DNA from: Henckelia pumila
Taxonomy: Eukaryota; Streptophyta; Magnoliopsida; Lamiales; Gesneriaceae
Direction: 5' to 3'
Length of the DNA stretch: 64,000 bases
NCBI RefSeq assembly: GCF_033568475.1
Contig: NW_027331833.1
Coordinates: 2,294,001-2,358,000 of the forward strand
A program made the translations under genes and the position numbers. Below the pieces are notes generated by a model that saw only the letters and a program-made list of their open reading frames with translations, did not search any database and had not been told where the DNA came from. Below are positions 33,348-43,800 of the stretch, piece by piece (the stretch's first letter is position 1; every line of letters starts with the position of its first letter).

Positions 33348-34196
33348 TCAAACCACTAGGATGTCTTCTATATTCAACCCAGCCCCCGTCTTGACCTCTC
33401 TTATCATAGCAAGATATACTTCTTCTCCTCCCTTCATATCCTTCCACGTTTGAGAAGCAGAAAGGAGTGCCTTTCTTTTATTTACCTTGACATGAAATAT
33501 GGTTTCATATTGGCTTGGAGTTTTGAGAACTACTATCTTTCCATGACAGTCAACCACGGTATGATTCTTGGCTAACAAATCCATTCCAAAGAATCACATC
33601 GAATTCCTTAATGTTCAGTTGGATCAGATCTTCCTTGAATTCTTGCGTTTCTATTCGAATGCTGACATCTCGATTAGAATGTGAGTTTCTAGTGTTCGGT
33701 TGGCAGGAGTTGCTACTCTATATGTCTCTTCTAAGTTATCAGGTTTAACTCCTAACTTCTTAGCATATATTTTAGTCGTAAGCGAATGTGTGGCACCATA
33801 ATAAAATAGAGCATAAGCAGGCATATTATTGATTATAATGGTACCTGCTACCACATCGTTAAAGTTTTCAGCCTCCTCTTGAGTCAAAGCATTGACTATT
33901 GTGTTTGGTTTACTCTCCTTGGGCTTATTTGGAGGTGTGCTCAGTGTTGAAGAATTCCTTGGATTAGGAAGAGGGTACTGAGCAATGCGGTGATCTAGTT
34001 TTCCACAACGGAAGCAGGTTCCACTGCCTTTGCGGCATTCACCCGAGTGACTGAATCCACAAGTTGGAAATTTTGGTCTATCCTTACTTGGCGGTGTGGA
34101 CTGGGCACCCTTGTTTTGGCCGTTGGATGTATGGTAGCTTGTATACTTGGGCTTTTTTATCTGTTTCCCTTGTGGTGGTTGTGTGCTGCTAGGCAT
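33348..34196 (-). pseudogene. Chromovirus gag zinc knuckle and protease
   Basis: The minus strand (34196-33651) carries a CCHC-type knuckle, CFRCGKLDHRIAQY, with the final Cys replaced by Tyr. The protease follows with ALFYYGATHS, where the usual LFDSGATHS has Asp-Ser replaced by Tyr-Tyr, so the catalytic Asp is missing. A stop near 33650 precedes the linker (33584-33348, MDLLAKNHTVVDCHGK), typical of the segment between protease and RT. Confidence 0.86.
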
Positions 34197-34204
34197 GGGA
34201 CACT

Positions 34205-34962
34205 TCAGTTTGTTTTCACCCTCACGCCTCTTGATATCATTTTATGCCTTGATAGCAGTTCATCATAGCTATTGGGTTCGATAAGATCAAGGGCAAATTG
34301 TATCCTGCTATTCAATCCCTTCTTGAAGCGATGCATCTTCAAAGCTTCATTTTCCATGATCGTTGGAGAGTAAGTTCCCAAGGCATGGAACTTGGACGAA
34401 TACTCGACCACTGACATGTCTGGTGTTTGCACTAAAATTTCAAACTCAGACAACTTCTGTACTCGAACGGCTGTTGGAAAAAACTGTTTCAAAAACTCTT
34501 CACGGAACCTTTTCCAAGTGATTGGTCCCATTCTTAACATGGCTGATGAGACTCCTTCCCACCATTTGGCTGCTTTATCCACCAAGAAAGGTTTAATAAC
34601 CTACACCTTGAACTCTTGTGAAACCTCAAGCAGTCAGAGATGATTCTCTATCTCCTTCATCCAATTCTGTCAAACTTCAGGATCATAACTCCCATTGAAA
34701 TTTGGAATCTTGCTCTATGGAGGGACTCATAATGTTGTTTAGTCCCATTGTGTTGTGCCAGAGGTAAAGGTGGCGGCGGCTGGTTGGTATTGGGTTTTAT
34801 TAATCCCTGCAGTGTTGTAGCCACGAAAATTGCAATGACCATGATTTCCTCATTGCTAAGTCTACCAGGTGGTGGTGGTGGTGGTGGATCATTTCCGTTG
34901 TTATTGTTGCGGTTGCGGTTGTAGCGTATGTTACAGTTATTTCTCGGTGGTAAGTCTGTCAT
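34205..34962 (-). pseudogene. Chromovirus gag
   Basis: 34962-34657 is the gag N-terminus, with a proline run (PPPPPPPG) and the MTDLPPRNN start. 34585-34205 is the core: AAKWWEGV, FREEFLKQFFP and YSSKFHALGTYSP, matching the plant gypsy gag capsid pattern. A stop/frame break separates the two at about 34590-34657. It reads directly toward the zinc knuckle at about 34010. Confidence 0.88.
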
Positions 34963-35171
34963 TTCCTACAAAAGGACAAGTTTGCTAAGGTATGATTTGA
35001 TACAGAAGATTTGGAAACAAAAGATCAAGTAATTGTTCATAATTCAAATATGAAACCAATTGATAAACACAAACTTTTTATTTATTTCAAACAAAAGTGC
35101 AAGTGAAACTGAATTTCAAAATGTGAAAGTAAAATGGAGTAATCCTTATTACAAGATCACTACTAGTCTAG

Positions 35172-35607
35172 TCTAGTCCATGAATTCGCCTAATCCTAAG
35201 TCCATAGGATCTTTCTCAAGCTCTACTTCCTCAGGATCTTCCTCAGGATCCTCTTCTTCCATTCTTGGAACCAATGGTTGCAAGTGATCAACCATTGCTT
35301 GTAAATGTTTAGAGTGGCCTTCAAGTTTTTTATTTTATTCATTCAACACCCCAACTGTGAGATGAAGGTCGAGAACTTGCTCATCTAATTGCTCCTTCTC
35401 TGTCTTTAAGACTTCCAGGTTGGTTTTGGTTTCTTGGTGTTTCTTCTCTTCCTCATATGGGTAGTAAGCCAATTGTTCAACATCCATTTTCAAGTGTTCA
35501 TCTTGCTCATACAGTATCTGGTTGCTGAGTTGCAAATTGACATTGAAACCCGTAAGTTGCTTAACTATGCGCTCTAACTCTCTGATTTAGGCAGCTTTGC
35601 ATGCCAT
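35172..35607 (-). pseudogene. Extra coiled-coil frame upstream of gag in the chromovirus
   Basis: A frame of about 145 codons starts ATG at 35607, between the 5' LTR and gag, with two in-frame stops (one after about 6 codons, one at 35335-35337). The residues are heptad-like: QLSNQILYEQDEHLKMDVEQ, then TEKEQLDEQVLDLHL and KKLEGHSKHLQAM, with an acidic tail of EEDPEEDPEEVE. It ends 210 bp before the gag Met on the same strand. This is not part of canonical gag-pol and I recognise no family. It could be an accessory protein of this lineage or a diverged extension of gag. Confidence 0.5.
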
Positions 35608-35639
35608 TTCCATATCCTTAAGAATGAAAGGCAGAAGGA

Positions 35640-36594
35640 AATTAGTTCAGTTTGCATATGCAAACTCAAATGAAATGAATCAAAAAACTACTCCAATAGA
35701 TTAAAAGGCAAATTGAACGAGAGTAGCATAGAACAAGTGATAGAAGTCAACTGAACTAAGTAGTAAACTTACAGTACCAAACAAGCAAAAATCAGCTATA
35801 TGATTTACACATCAGAAGGACTTGAAAATTTTCTAAAAATTCTTGAACATATGAATATGGAGCGTACCAAATGTGGTGCAAAAATACCAAGAGGTGTGGA
35901 AATGAAAAATCCTCAAAGTTTAAGAAAAATGAGAAAATTTCATGAAATCGATGATATCTCTATGTAAAGATGGAATTTCGGGTCTGTTTTTGCCGCTACT
36001 ATGATAGAATTGCGGTAGTTGATGCATATCGAAAAGACATTTCTGTTGATATATTACAATAGGAAAAATTCCTCCTAGATCAAAAGTTATGGTCGTTTGA
36101 AGTTTGCGCGACAAAACTCTTCAAACTTCCAGTTTACTAGGTAAACTGAACCCCTAAACTGATCCACGCTGGTTCCCAACTGATTTACTCGACTGATTTA
36201 CTCAACAGGTCTAGATTTCACTTGATTGATACTATCCTCAGCTGATATTAACAAACTGGTCAGTACTCAAATTGGTCTACTAAACTGCTCACCAAATTGG
36301 TCTACCAAAGCTGGTCTATCAAACTGGTTCCGTACCATCAGTTTACCTAGTACCACACTGATCCTATACTATCATTTTACCTGATGCCAAACTGATCTTG
36401 TAACATCAGTGTACCCCCATCAGTTTACTTGGTACCAAAATGATATTGTACCATCAGTTTAATTCCATCAATTTAATTGGTACCAAACTGATACTGTGCA
36501 ATCGTTTACCTCCAAAATTTTTTGTTTTTTCCCATTCAGATTTTCTACTGTTCTTAAATTCAGTTTTCCTCAGTTTATGAAACCTGGCTCGCTC
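35640..36594 (-). other. Chromovirus 5' leader with CAGTTTACC-type repeats
   Basis: Non-coding leader between primer site and first frame. From about 36120 to 36560 it holds many degenerate copies of ACCATCAGTTTACCT / CCAAACTGATNNTGT, a motif also abundant in the LTR (37560-37745). Confidence 0.65.
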
Positions 36595-36608
36595 TAATAC
36601 CACTTCAA
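36594..36608 (-). other. Chromovirus primer-binding site (tRNA-Met)
   Basis: Minus-strand TGGTATTAGAGCGAG follows the 5' LTR end. One base differs from the canonical TGGTATCAGAGC. Confidence 0.7.
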
Positions 36609-37764
36609 TGTCACGCCCCGAAACCAGACCTAGTTGAAATCGACGTTATTTAATATTTTCACATTAAACAACAAGCATCGGAATACATATTTCAAGAATA
36701 ATCAGCTCTTTTATTCATAAACTGAATATACATCGTCTTTTACATTGCCTGATCAAATAATAAACTAAACTGAAACATCAAAGTCTAATGCAGTGGCTTA
36801 TTTTTAAACATAACTAAACATCATAATCTTGATCAGTTTTCACCAGCCCCAAAACTGGATCTGCTCATCTTCTTCAATTTCTTCCTCGTTCTTATCTGAG
36901 ATGGGTGATTCGGGTGGGTGAGTGATATGGGTGTCACTCAGTAAATGAGGGATATTCCCAGCATTTGTTTAAAATCATTTTAACAGAATTTCTTACACAT
37001 ACATATACAGAATATAACAGAGTACGGAGACAAAGACTTATTTTTCCAGAAATTCAGAAAACATAAACTTCAAAGAATGTATTAAGTTACTTGCAAATTT
37101 TGTGGCTAACTAATATCAATCTCTTACATGGTATTCCTCTAAAAGGTGAGGCTAGAGATTCAAAATGACAAAATATATATTCATACCACTAGTTCACAAG
37201 TTTTGGTACACAAAAAAATCACAGATTGCATATTCATGAATCAAATCGTAAATTTACATGCTGAAATCAAAACAAAACAGAGTTTTTATTGCTTAAAAGC
37301 AAAACGCCCACTTTAAAAAAATTTCGGTTGTCTTGCTCAATTGGTCTGCACAACTGACTACTTCTGCTCAATTAAATTTTCTCACTCACTCTATAGATGT
37401 TTTGCTCAGAATTTCGTGTAGCAAACCTCAGAAATCTGAGTGCTATTTATAGAGAAAGTTATAACTCTTAGACTCCTCTTAATTGTTATTATTTGTCATA
37501 ATTCCAAGTTAATACATCAATTACGATTTTTGGAGCAGATAGATTTCAGTCTAGCTACTGGACTGATCTTGGTCAATTGGTCAACTCAGTTTACCTCGGT
37601 TCAGTTTCTTTGATTTCAGTTTGCCAAGTTCAGTTTGCCAAATTTCAGTCTTCCTTCAAGTAGTTTACCTCATGTTCAGTCTAATGAAATTTCAGTTGAC
37701 TTCCTCTCAGTTTACAGATTTCAGTTTATCAATTTTCAGTCTACTGAAATTTCGGGTTCTCACA
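36609..37764 (-). repeat. 5' LTR of the chromovirus (1156 bp)
   Basis: On the minus strand it runs TGTGAGAACCCGAAATTTC...CGGGGCGTGACA, ending directly before the primer site. The first ~360 bp are matched at 19548-19185. It contains a CTATTTATAGAG TATA region (about 37441-37455). Confidence 0.9.
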
Positions 37765-40569
37765 GTAAATATCAACTCTCTAATAATAATAAGTACACGG
37801 GGGGGAATAGAAATATTGAACACAACCATCCTCTACAAATTTTCCTTTCAAACCATTTTATTAGCTTTCATTCTCATTTCATCAAAATTTCCTAAACTTG
37901 TTCAATATAGAAAATATTACCGAAACGTTCGATTAAGTGTTGATATATTTGATCTGACTTTATTTCATGCTCAATGAATACATATATTTTAAATGCCTAT
38001 ATGCATCGTTTTCATTCACTAACGTTAAATCTATATAAAATATGTCAACCGGTCCACACTTATAATTAAATTTAATATTTTGAAATAAAAAATAATTATA
38101 AAAATATCGAGAAAATAAATTATCTTTAGAGAAATTAATTTAATTTCAGTGAATCAATCAATCTAATAAATGGTGGAATAAAATTTAGTACTTCATAAAC
38201 ATATTAAATAAACAAAATATTCAATAATAAATTTTTTTAGCAACTTTAATTAAAATATCCTCTCCAACCATATTTGGAGAAAGTCTATGCTACCTCAAGG
38301 GCACTGTCCTTGGGATGACATGACAGAGTATGATTGGTTAAAAATTAAAATCAGTAGACCTCACGTGGGGCCCACAAATTATAACCAATCACGTATTGCC
38401 ACGCCACCCCAAGTACCCTTGGGGTAGCATAGACTTTCCATATTAGACAGACTGTCCTTGAGGTAGCATAGACTTTCTATATTAGACATTTTTAGTGGAA
38501 TATTGTCATGATTGTTAAAAACTAGCTAGTTAAGGGTTATGTCGGGAGAAAATATAATTTTTTTTTGACATATTGGATTTTTTAAAAAAAGCACACACAC
38601 ACATTGAATATTTATTTACGAAAAATAATAGAATGTGTTTTTCCAAAAAATAAAAATAATCTTTTCAAAAAATATTAAAAAAAAAAGGAAAAAAAGGAGA
38701 AGAAAAACAACTCGTTGGGTTGTGTACTTGTGTATCTGTGATGTACGAGGTGAATCAAATATAAATATTAAAAAACAGGCGTTGTCCATGTTTGACTAAA
38801 GAATGGCCATTCTTGGACCGAAGAAACTATCACATTTATATATATGATATAAAATTTAAAATTATAATGTATTTTAATTTTAAAAGGTTCGGTTACTCAT
38901 CGGTGGTCAAATAAAGTAAACTATATAATATAAATATGTTTGATTAAAAAATATATTGTTATTTTGATTACATGCATGAATTCAGCCGCCTACCAATGAA
39001 GTCAAATATTTTTCGGGCCAATATGAAATTATAAATTACGTCAAGAGACTTGCTAGCTCAATTTAGAAATATTATTTTGTTGGAATTATATACTTTCCCT
39101 CAAATATCGACAATGGACCACCTGATATGTTTTGTCAAAAAAATTTGAATCATATAAAATATAAATTTTTTGTGAATCAAACTTGTCATCATACCGAAAC
39201 TTATAATTACATACAACCATATGACTAAAATATTTTTTTGAAAAGAAAAACAACATTCCCCAAATGCAAAGTCTCGATGACACTTGGAGTAGAGACTATT
39301 AAATTCATTGATGAGATACTAATATAAGAAGATTTAATTTAATTTAGCTATGTGTGGTTTATATATTTTTATAGACGCAGAAATCAATTTTGAGCAATTG
39401 ATTTCACATTCGAGTAATATCCTTATGTAACATGAATTCAATTCAATTATTGATCTTAATAAATTTAAAGTTGACATAGACAAAGTTATATATACAATTA
39501 ATTAAAATACACTTTCAACGATTTTAACTTTATGAGTCCATACTCAAGTTCAACTGTTCTCAGGTTCGATTCTCATTAACTGCGGGTATTTTTTCTCATT
39601 TATTTAGGTAGAATTAGAAGTTTCTTTGTAATTTTTCTACTCGAGATAAACAACTTTCGAGTGTATGTTTATATCCTGTCAGTAGTGGGAATAGTTACAT
39701 AATATCTTTGTAATTTATATCAAGATTGTATTTATACTTGAAAAAAAAACTTTATGATTAATGTTTAATAATAGTTTTTTTCAAAACCCATGTTCAATAA
39801 AGATAATTTGAAAAAACACTAGAAATGTTGAGGTGCTACAATTGTTTTTTGTTGGAAGAGCGATTAAACTGTAATGTTTGTTCCTACAATTTTTATTAGT
39901 TTCGATGTCACATGTTCCAATCTCAGGTATCATAAGGTGTGCCATTACTGGAGAGATATTGTTTGGGTCCAATAATTATCTCTGTTGATAAGATCATATC
40001 GAACCGTGATGTTAAATTGTTGTAAATTTTAAAATTTTTGAAATATATTGTTACTTTAACTATAATTTTGGGTAAAACATAAGTGCCCAATTCTTCAAGA
40101 AATTTAATTTTTATTATTAAACTGTACGTGTTGAAATTTTGACTTACTATTTTAATGTAAAGCCGGGTGATGGACCAATTCAAGTGGTTTTTACTATTGC
40201 TTAGTAAGTAAAAAACACATGTCAGACAAAATATTATGTTATTTAAGTATTTGTATATATATATTTATTGAGAGAAAATTATCATTTCATATGGACAAAA
40301 AAAAGAATATAAAAACTCTATTATTAAAATAATACTATATTCTTTCGCATGGCATGGAACTAACCCCTATTTAAAGATTATCCACTAGATTATATAAAAT
40401 ATATAATTTTTTTAGAGAAAATAATTATTTTAAAAAAATTAATATAATATCTATTTTTTTTTTTGAGGAAATATCTATTATTTATTATTAGCGAGTGAAT
40501 ATAAGAATACTGTTTGAAACAATGAAGGAAAGAGGCAAGAAAGTTTCCATTTAGACCGAAATAGCGAAC
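37765..40569. other. Intergenic region upstream of PHYLLO
   Basis: AT-rich, with no gene recognised. It contains the foldback MITE at 38278-38440 and a partial second end at 38450-38490. Otherwise I see only A/T tracts and short chance open frames. It presumably holds the distal PHYLLO promoter. Confidence 0.6.
38278..38440. mobile_element. Foldback MITE, terminal repeat GAAAGTCTATGCTACC
   Basis: The left end GAAAGTCTATGCTACCTCAAGGG mirrors the right end CCCTTGGGGTAGCATAGACTTTC. The inner arms GATTGGTT/AACCAATC also pair. The flanks CCATATTTGGA and CCATATTAGAC look like a degenerate 9-bp duplication, which would suit a Mutator-like element. A direct repeat of the right end (CTGTCCTTGAGGTAGCATAGACTTTCTATATTAGACA) follows at 38450-38488. 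No transposase. Confidence 0.8.
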
Positions 40570-40577
40570 TATATATA
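40570..40577 (+). promoter_or_regulatory. Candidate TATA box of PHYLLO
   Basis: TATATATAA lies 70 bp upstream of the chosen start codon, so transcription would begin near 40600. That would leave the out-of-frame ATG at 40578 outside the mRNA and make 40648 the first AUG. Inferred from position only. Confidence 0.45.
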
Positions 40578-40647
40578 ATGTCTCCCTCCATTTCCAACTC
40601 CATTCTTGATTCTCTGAGTGTTCGGTTTCACTTCAAATCCATAGACA

Positions 40648-40818
40648 ATGAATCCCTTTGCCTTGCAATCACAGGTTTCCCTTCCTTTCTCGCCATCGCA
40701 GCACCAAGAAACCCACCAGAAAACCGTAATTACAATCACCAAGCGTGGGATTTTGCTCAGACCTGCAGCTTCTCCATGTTTCACCAACTTCAGTCGAAGG
40801 AAAAATCCCATTTCTAAG
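40648..40818 (+). other. PHYLLO: PHYLLO exon 1: predicted plastid transit peptide
   Basis: 57 codons beginning [18 protein letters not shown]. They are rich in Ser, Thr, Gln and basic residues with almost no acidic ones, and end with SRRKNPISK. The exon ends at AAG|GT in phase 0 and joins exon 2 at 41098 in frame. Plastid targeting is inferred from composition and from the known location of PHYLLO. Confidence 0.75.
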
Positions 40819-43800
40819 GTTATTATGCTTTTCTTGATCTCTGAGTTCGCGGGAAAATAGAGAATAAGGGGATAAGTTGATTGGAAGTGATGAGAATTTC
40901 GTTTTTTTTTTAATGAATTAGCTTCAGTTCTTGAGATGTTTAAAATTTAATTAATGTGATGGTTCATAATGGTACAAAAAAGGAGTTAAATGGAGCGTTA
41001 ATGATCGAAGATTTGATCTTTCTTGGACTTCGGCTTTGTGGGTTCTTTTCTTTTGTTGTTACGATTTTTGTCTGTTAATGTGTATTTGGTTTAATAGGCT
41101 GTGAGTTGCTCGATGTCACAAGATGTTGTATTGGAAAAAGATACAGCATTGGATGCTAAAGAAGCGGCGATATTGGTTTCCACTTGCATTACACGTAATT
41201 TACCGGCGGCTTTGACTTTAGAGCAAGGATTGGATTGTATTAAGGAGGCCGTGGAGGAATTGGTGGCCAATCCTCCATCATGTTCAAGCGGCATGTATAG
41301 ATTTCAGGTACAAAAAAGTTGTTGCTTTTATTCTTTAGTTGCTGTGGATTGATTTGTATATGTTGATTTATCACCCTTGATTTATTTTGCAATACGATCC
41401 GAATTTATGCGACTTTGAAGTGTGATTCTATTTAGAGAAACATAATCTCTAGCTAAATGTACTCTTTTTTGGTTTTTGTGTATAGCTTGCTGTGCCTCCA
41501 AGTGCAAAAGCATTGAAATGGTTTAGTTGCCAGCCTGATGCATCAAAGGTGTATCCTTTATTTTTTCTCTCAAATGAGAAGGAGAATCCAACGTATAAAT
41601 CGCTTTCTCTGGGAAGAACCAGGGGAGTTTTTGGCATTGGTTCAGCTGTCAACTTCAAGGAGACTTCCCCTGATGCTTCAGGAGAGAACACTGCAATTCA
41701 GAGGTAAATTTTGTTGCCTTTTGGTTTGCCTGCCTGTTATAAGTTATTCCGATTTGCCTAAAAGGAAATGTGATGTTTACACAGATCTCTCCCAGCTGAA
41801 ACAACATCTTCAAAGGCTTATGGTTTCTTGGATATGGAGTTCAATTCAAAGATGTCTACCGTAAAGAATGAGACTGGTTCATTTGATCTTTTCATTCCCC
41901 AGGCATGAAATCACTCCTTTTCATGTTCCAAGTTCCATAGTATTATAGTAATATGTTTCACTATACATATTCAGCTTCTGCACTTTCTGATAGATGATTT
42001 TTTTAACAGCTTGAGTTGGATGAATTTGAGGATATTTCCTTTCTAAGTGCTACACTAGCATGGGATGACTCTTCGATATGTACCTTTACTGAAGCTGTTA
42101 AAAAATTTGAGCTCGCTTTCGACCAGGTAGACAAGTTTCTTGCTTTCTGTGTCCGTGTTTATTACTTGTCGTTTCTTCTCTGATGAAGAAGTGGAGACTA
42201 TATGAGCTTTGTATTATCTAATTGCTATGTATTATGTCAAATATGAGCCACCATAGTTTATTGTTAGTGCCAAATTGCCTACTCAGTATTTAGGTTCATA
42301 ATTTGCTGAGCGAAGAGTTAGTGCTTCATTTAGTACATAACTATAAATCGTAATCATTTATAGAATTTAAGTTATCTAATTGCTCACGAAACTACAAAAA
42401 TTATTATTGCCATTTCTTGTTCTATGACCATTTTAACAGGACCAAATAGTGTAATGTCCCTTGTGATGTTGGATGCATTATATGTCAATTGTTTTGTTTC
42501 TGCATACGAATAAACTTTGTCCAGTCTCAAGATTTGTGAAACTCCACACCTTTAGAGTTTAGTCTTTTCGGAGCTTAATTTTTTGCGTTAATCTCATCCA
42601 ATTTTATTGCTTCAGGCTAGACATTACTGCATAGATGGGATCGGATGGACTCGTTCTTCCCTTTTAAAGTTCAACAATGCAGAGGAACATGAACAAATGG
42701 TAAACAATCTACCCTGTGAATTCTTTTAGCATTTGGGTCTAGTTTTGTAGTTTATTTCCTTTTCCTCGTGTTCATTCCCACTGTCAACATAAACATGAGT
42801 TTTTGGTTCTTCTTCATGAATGCTAACTCACCAAATTAATACGAAAGAGGATTTAAATTTCCCCCAATATGCAAGTTAAATGATGCAACAATATTTTTGT
42901 AGGTACGCGTAAATGCTCTTTTGTTAGATGGAAAGAATCTTGAAGCCAACACAATGGTATCTCTCACATCCTTTCTATTATAAAATAAGCTTTTACTGTA
43001 ATATTTTCTTTCTTTACATTCAACCAGTGTGTTTACGTAGACCAAATTTCTTGCAGAGAGATTCTTCAACTGGATTCCATCAGTTCTCTGCCAGGCTTTC
43101 ACCGACTTTAGCTATTACGAATAACATGGTATGCAACCATATTAGTTACCCGAGGATTAATGCTTTCATATCTATGAAAAATGGTTGTTCTTCATATTTT
43201 TGCCATTGTCTGTTGATGTAAAATGATTTATACTGTAAACTTTATTTATATAAAATTGTTGTCTTATTTCCATATCAGGTAGATAAGTCGAATCAAGTTA
43301 ACTCCTTCATCAACGATTGTCCCAATATCAATTCCGTATGGGCGAACCTTGTAGTTGAAGAATGCACTCGACTTGGTTTGACTGTAAGAAAAATATCTCA
43401 ATCTATTATTGAGTTTGTTTGTTTTACACTCATCTAATTTATTTCTTTATCTAGTATTTTTGTGTAGCACCTGGATCAAGGTCTTCTCCCCTGACAATTG
43501 CTGCATCTAATCATCCCCTCACAACTTGTACTGTATGCATTGACGAACGATCCCTTGCATTCCATGCCCTTGGTTATGCCAAAGGTTCCAACAAACCGGC
43601 AGTGATCATAACATCGTCAGGCACAGCCGTCTCAAATCTTTTTCCAGCTGTAAGTTGTATGATACTATTGTAATTAGTAAAATTTTAATTTCCTTTTTGG
43701 GTTTTTTGTTTCATATTCTCGCCTCCTCCATTTTTGTAATAGGATTTTGTTATCCTGATTTATAGGTTGTGGAAGCTAGCCAAAATTTTGTACCACTTCT

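Larger units (their letters stand above)
19185..37764 (-). mobile_element. Chromodomain-type Ty3/gypsy element, split by a 10.4-kb nested insertion
   Basis: Minus-strand element. Its 5' LTR is 37764-36609 (TGTGAGAACCC...GGGGCGTGACA). It is followed by a tRNA-Met primer site, an extra coiled-coil frame, gag, protease, RT and RNase H. After the nested insertion (21118-31492) come the rest of RNase H, integrase and a chromodomain-like tail, then a polypurine tract and a 3' LTR truncated at about 19185. The host frame on both sides of the insertion matches across the GTTAT duplication within RNase H. Integrase-after-RT order and the chromodomain tail place it in the Tekay/Del-like chromoviruses. 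Several internal stops make it inactive. Confidence 0.9.

Noticed and set aside
40578..40817. PHYLLO start at ATG 40578
   Set aside because: Its frame reaches a stop at 40815-40817 before the exon 1 donor and cannot join exon 2. ATG 40648 ends exon 1 on a complete codon and splices in phase.
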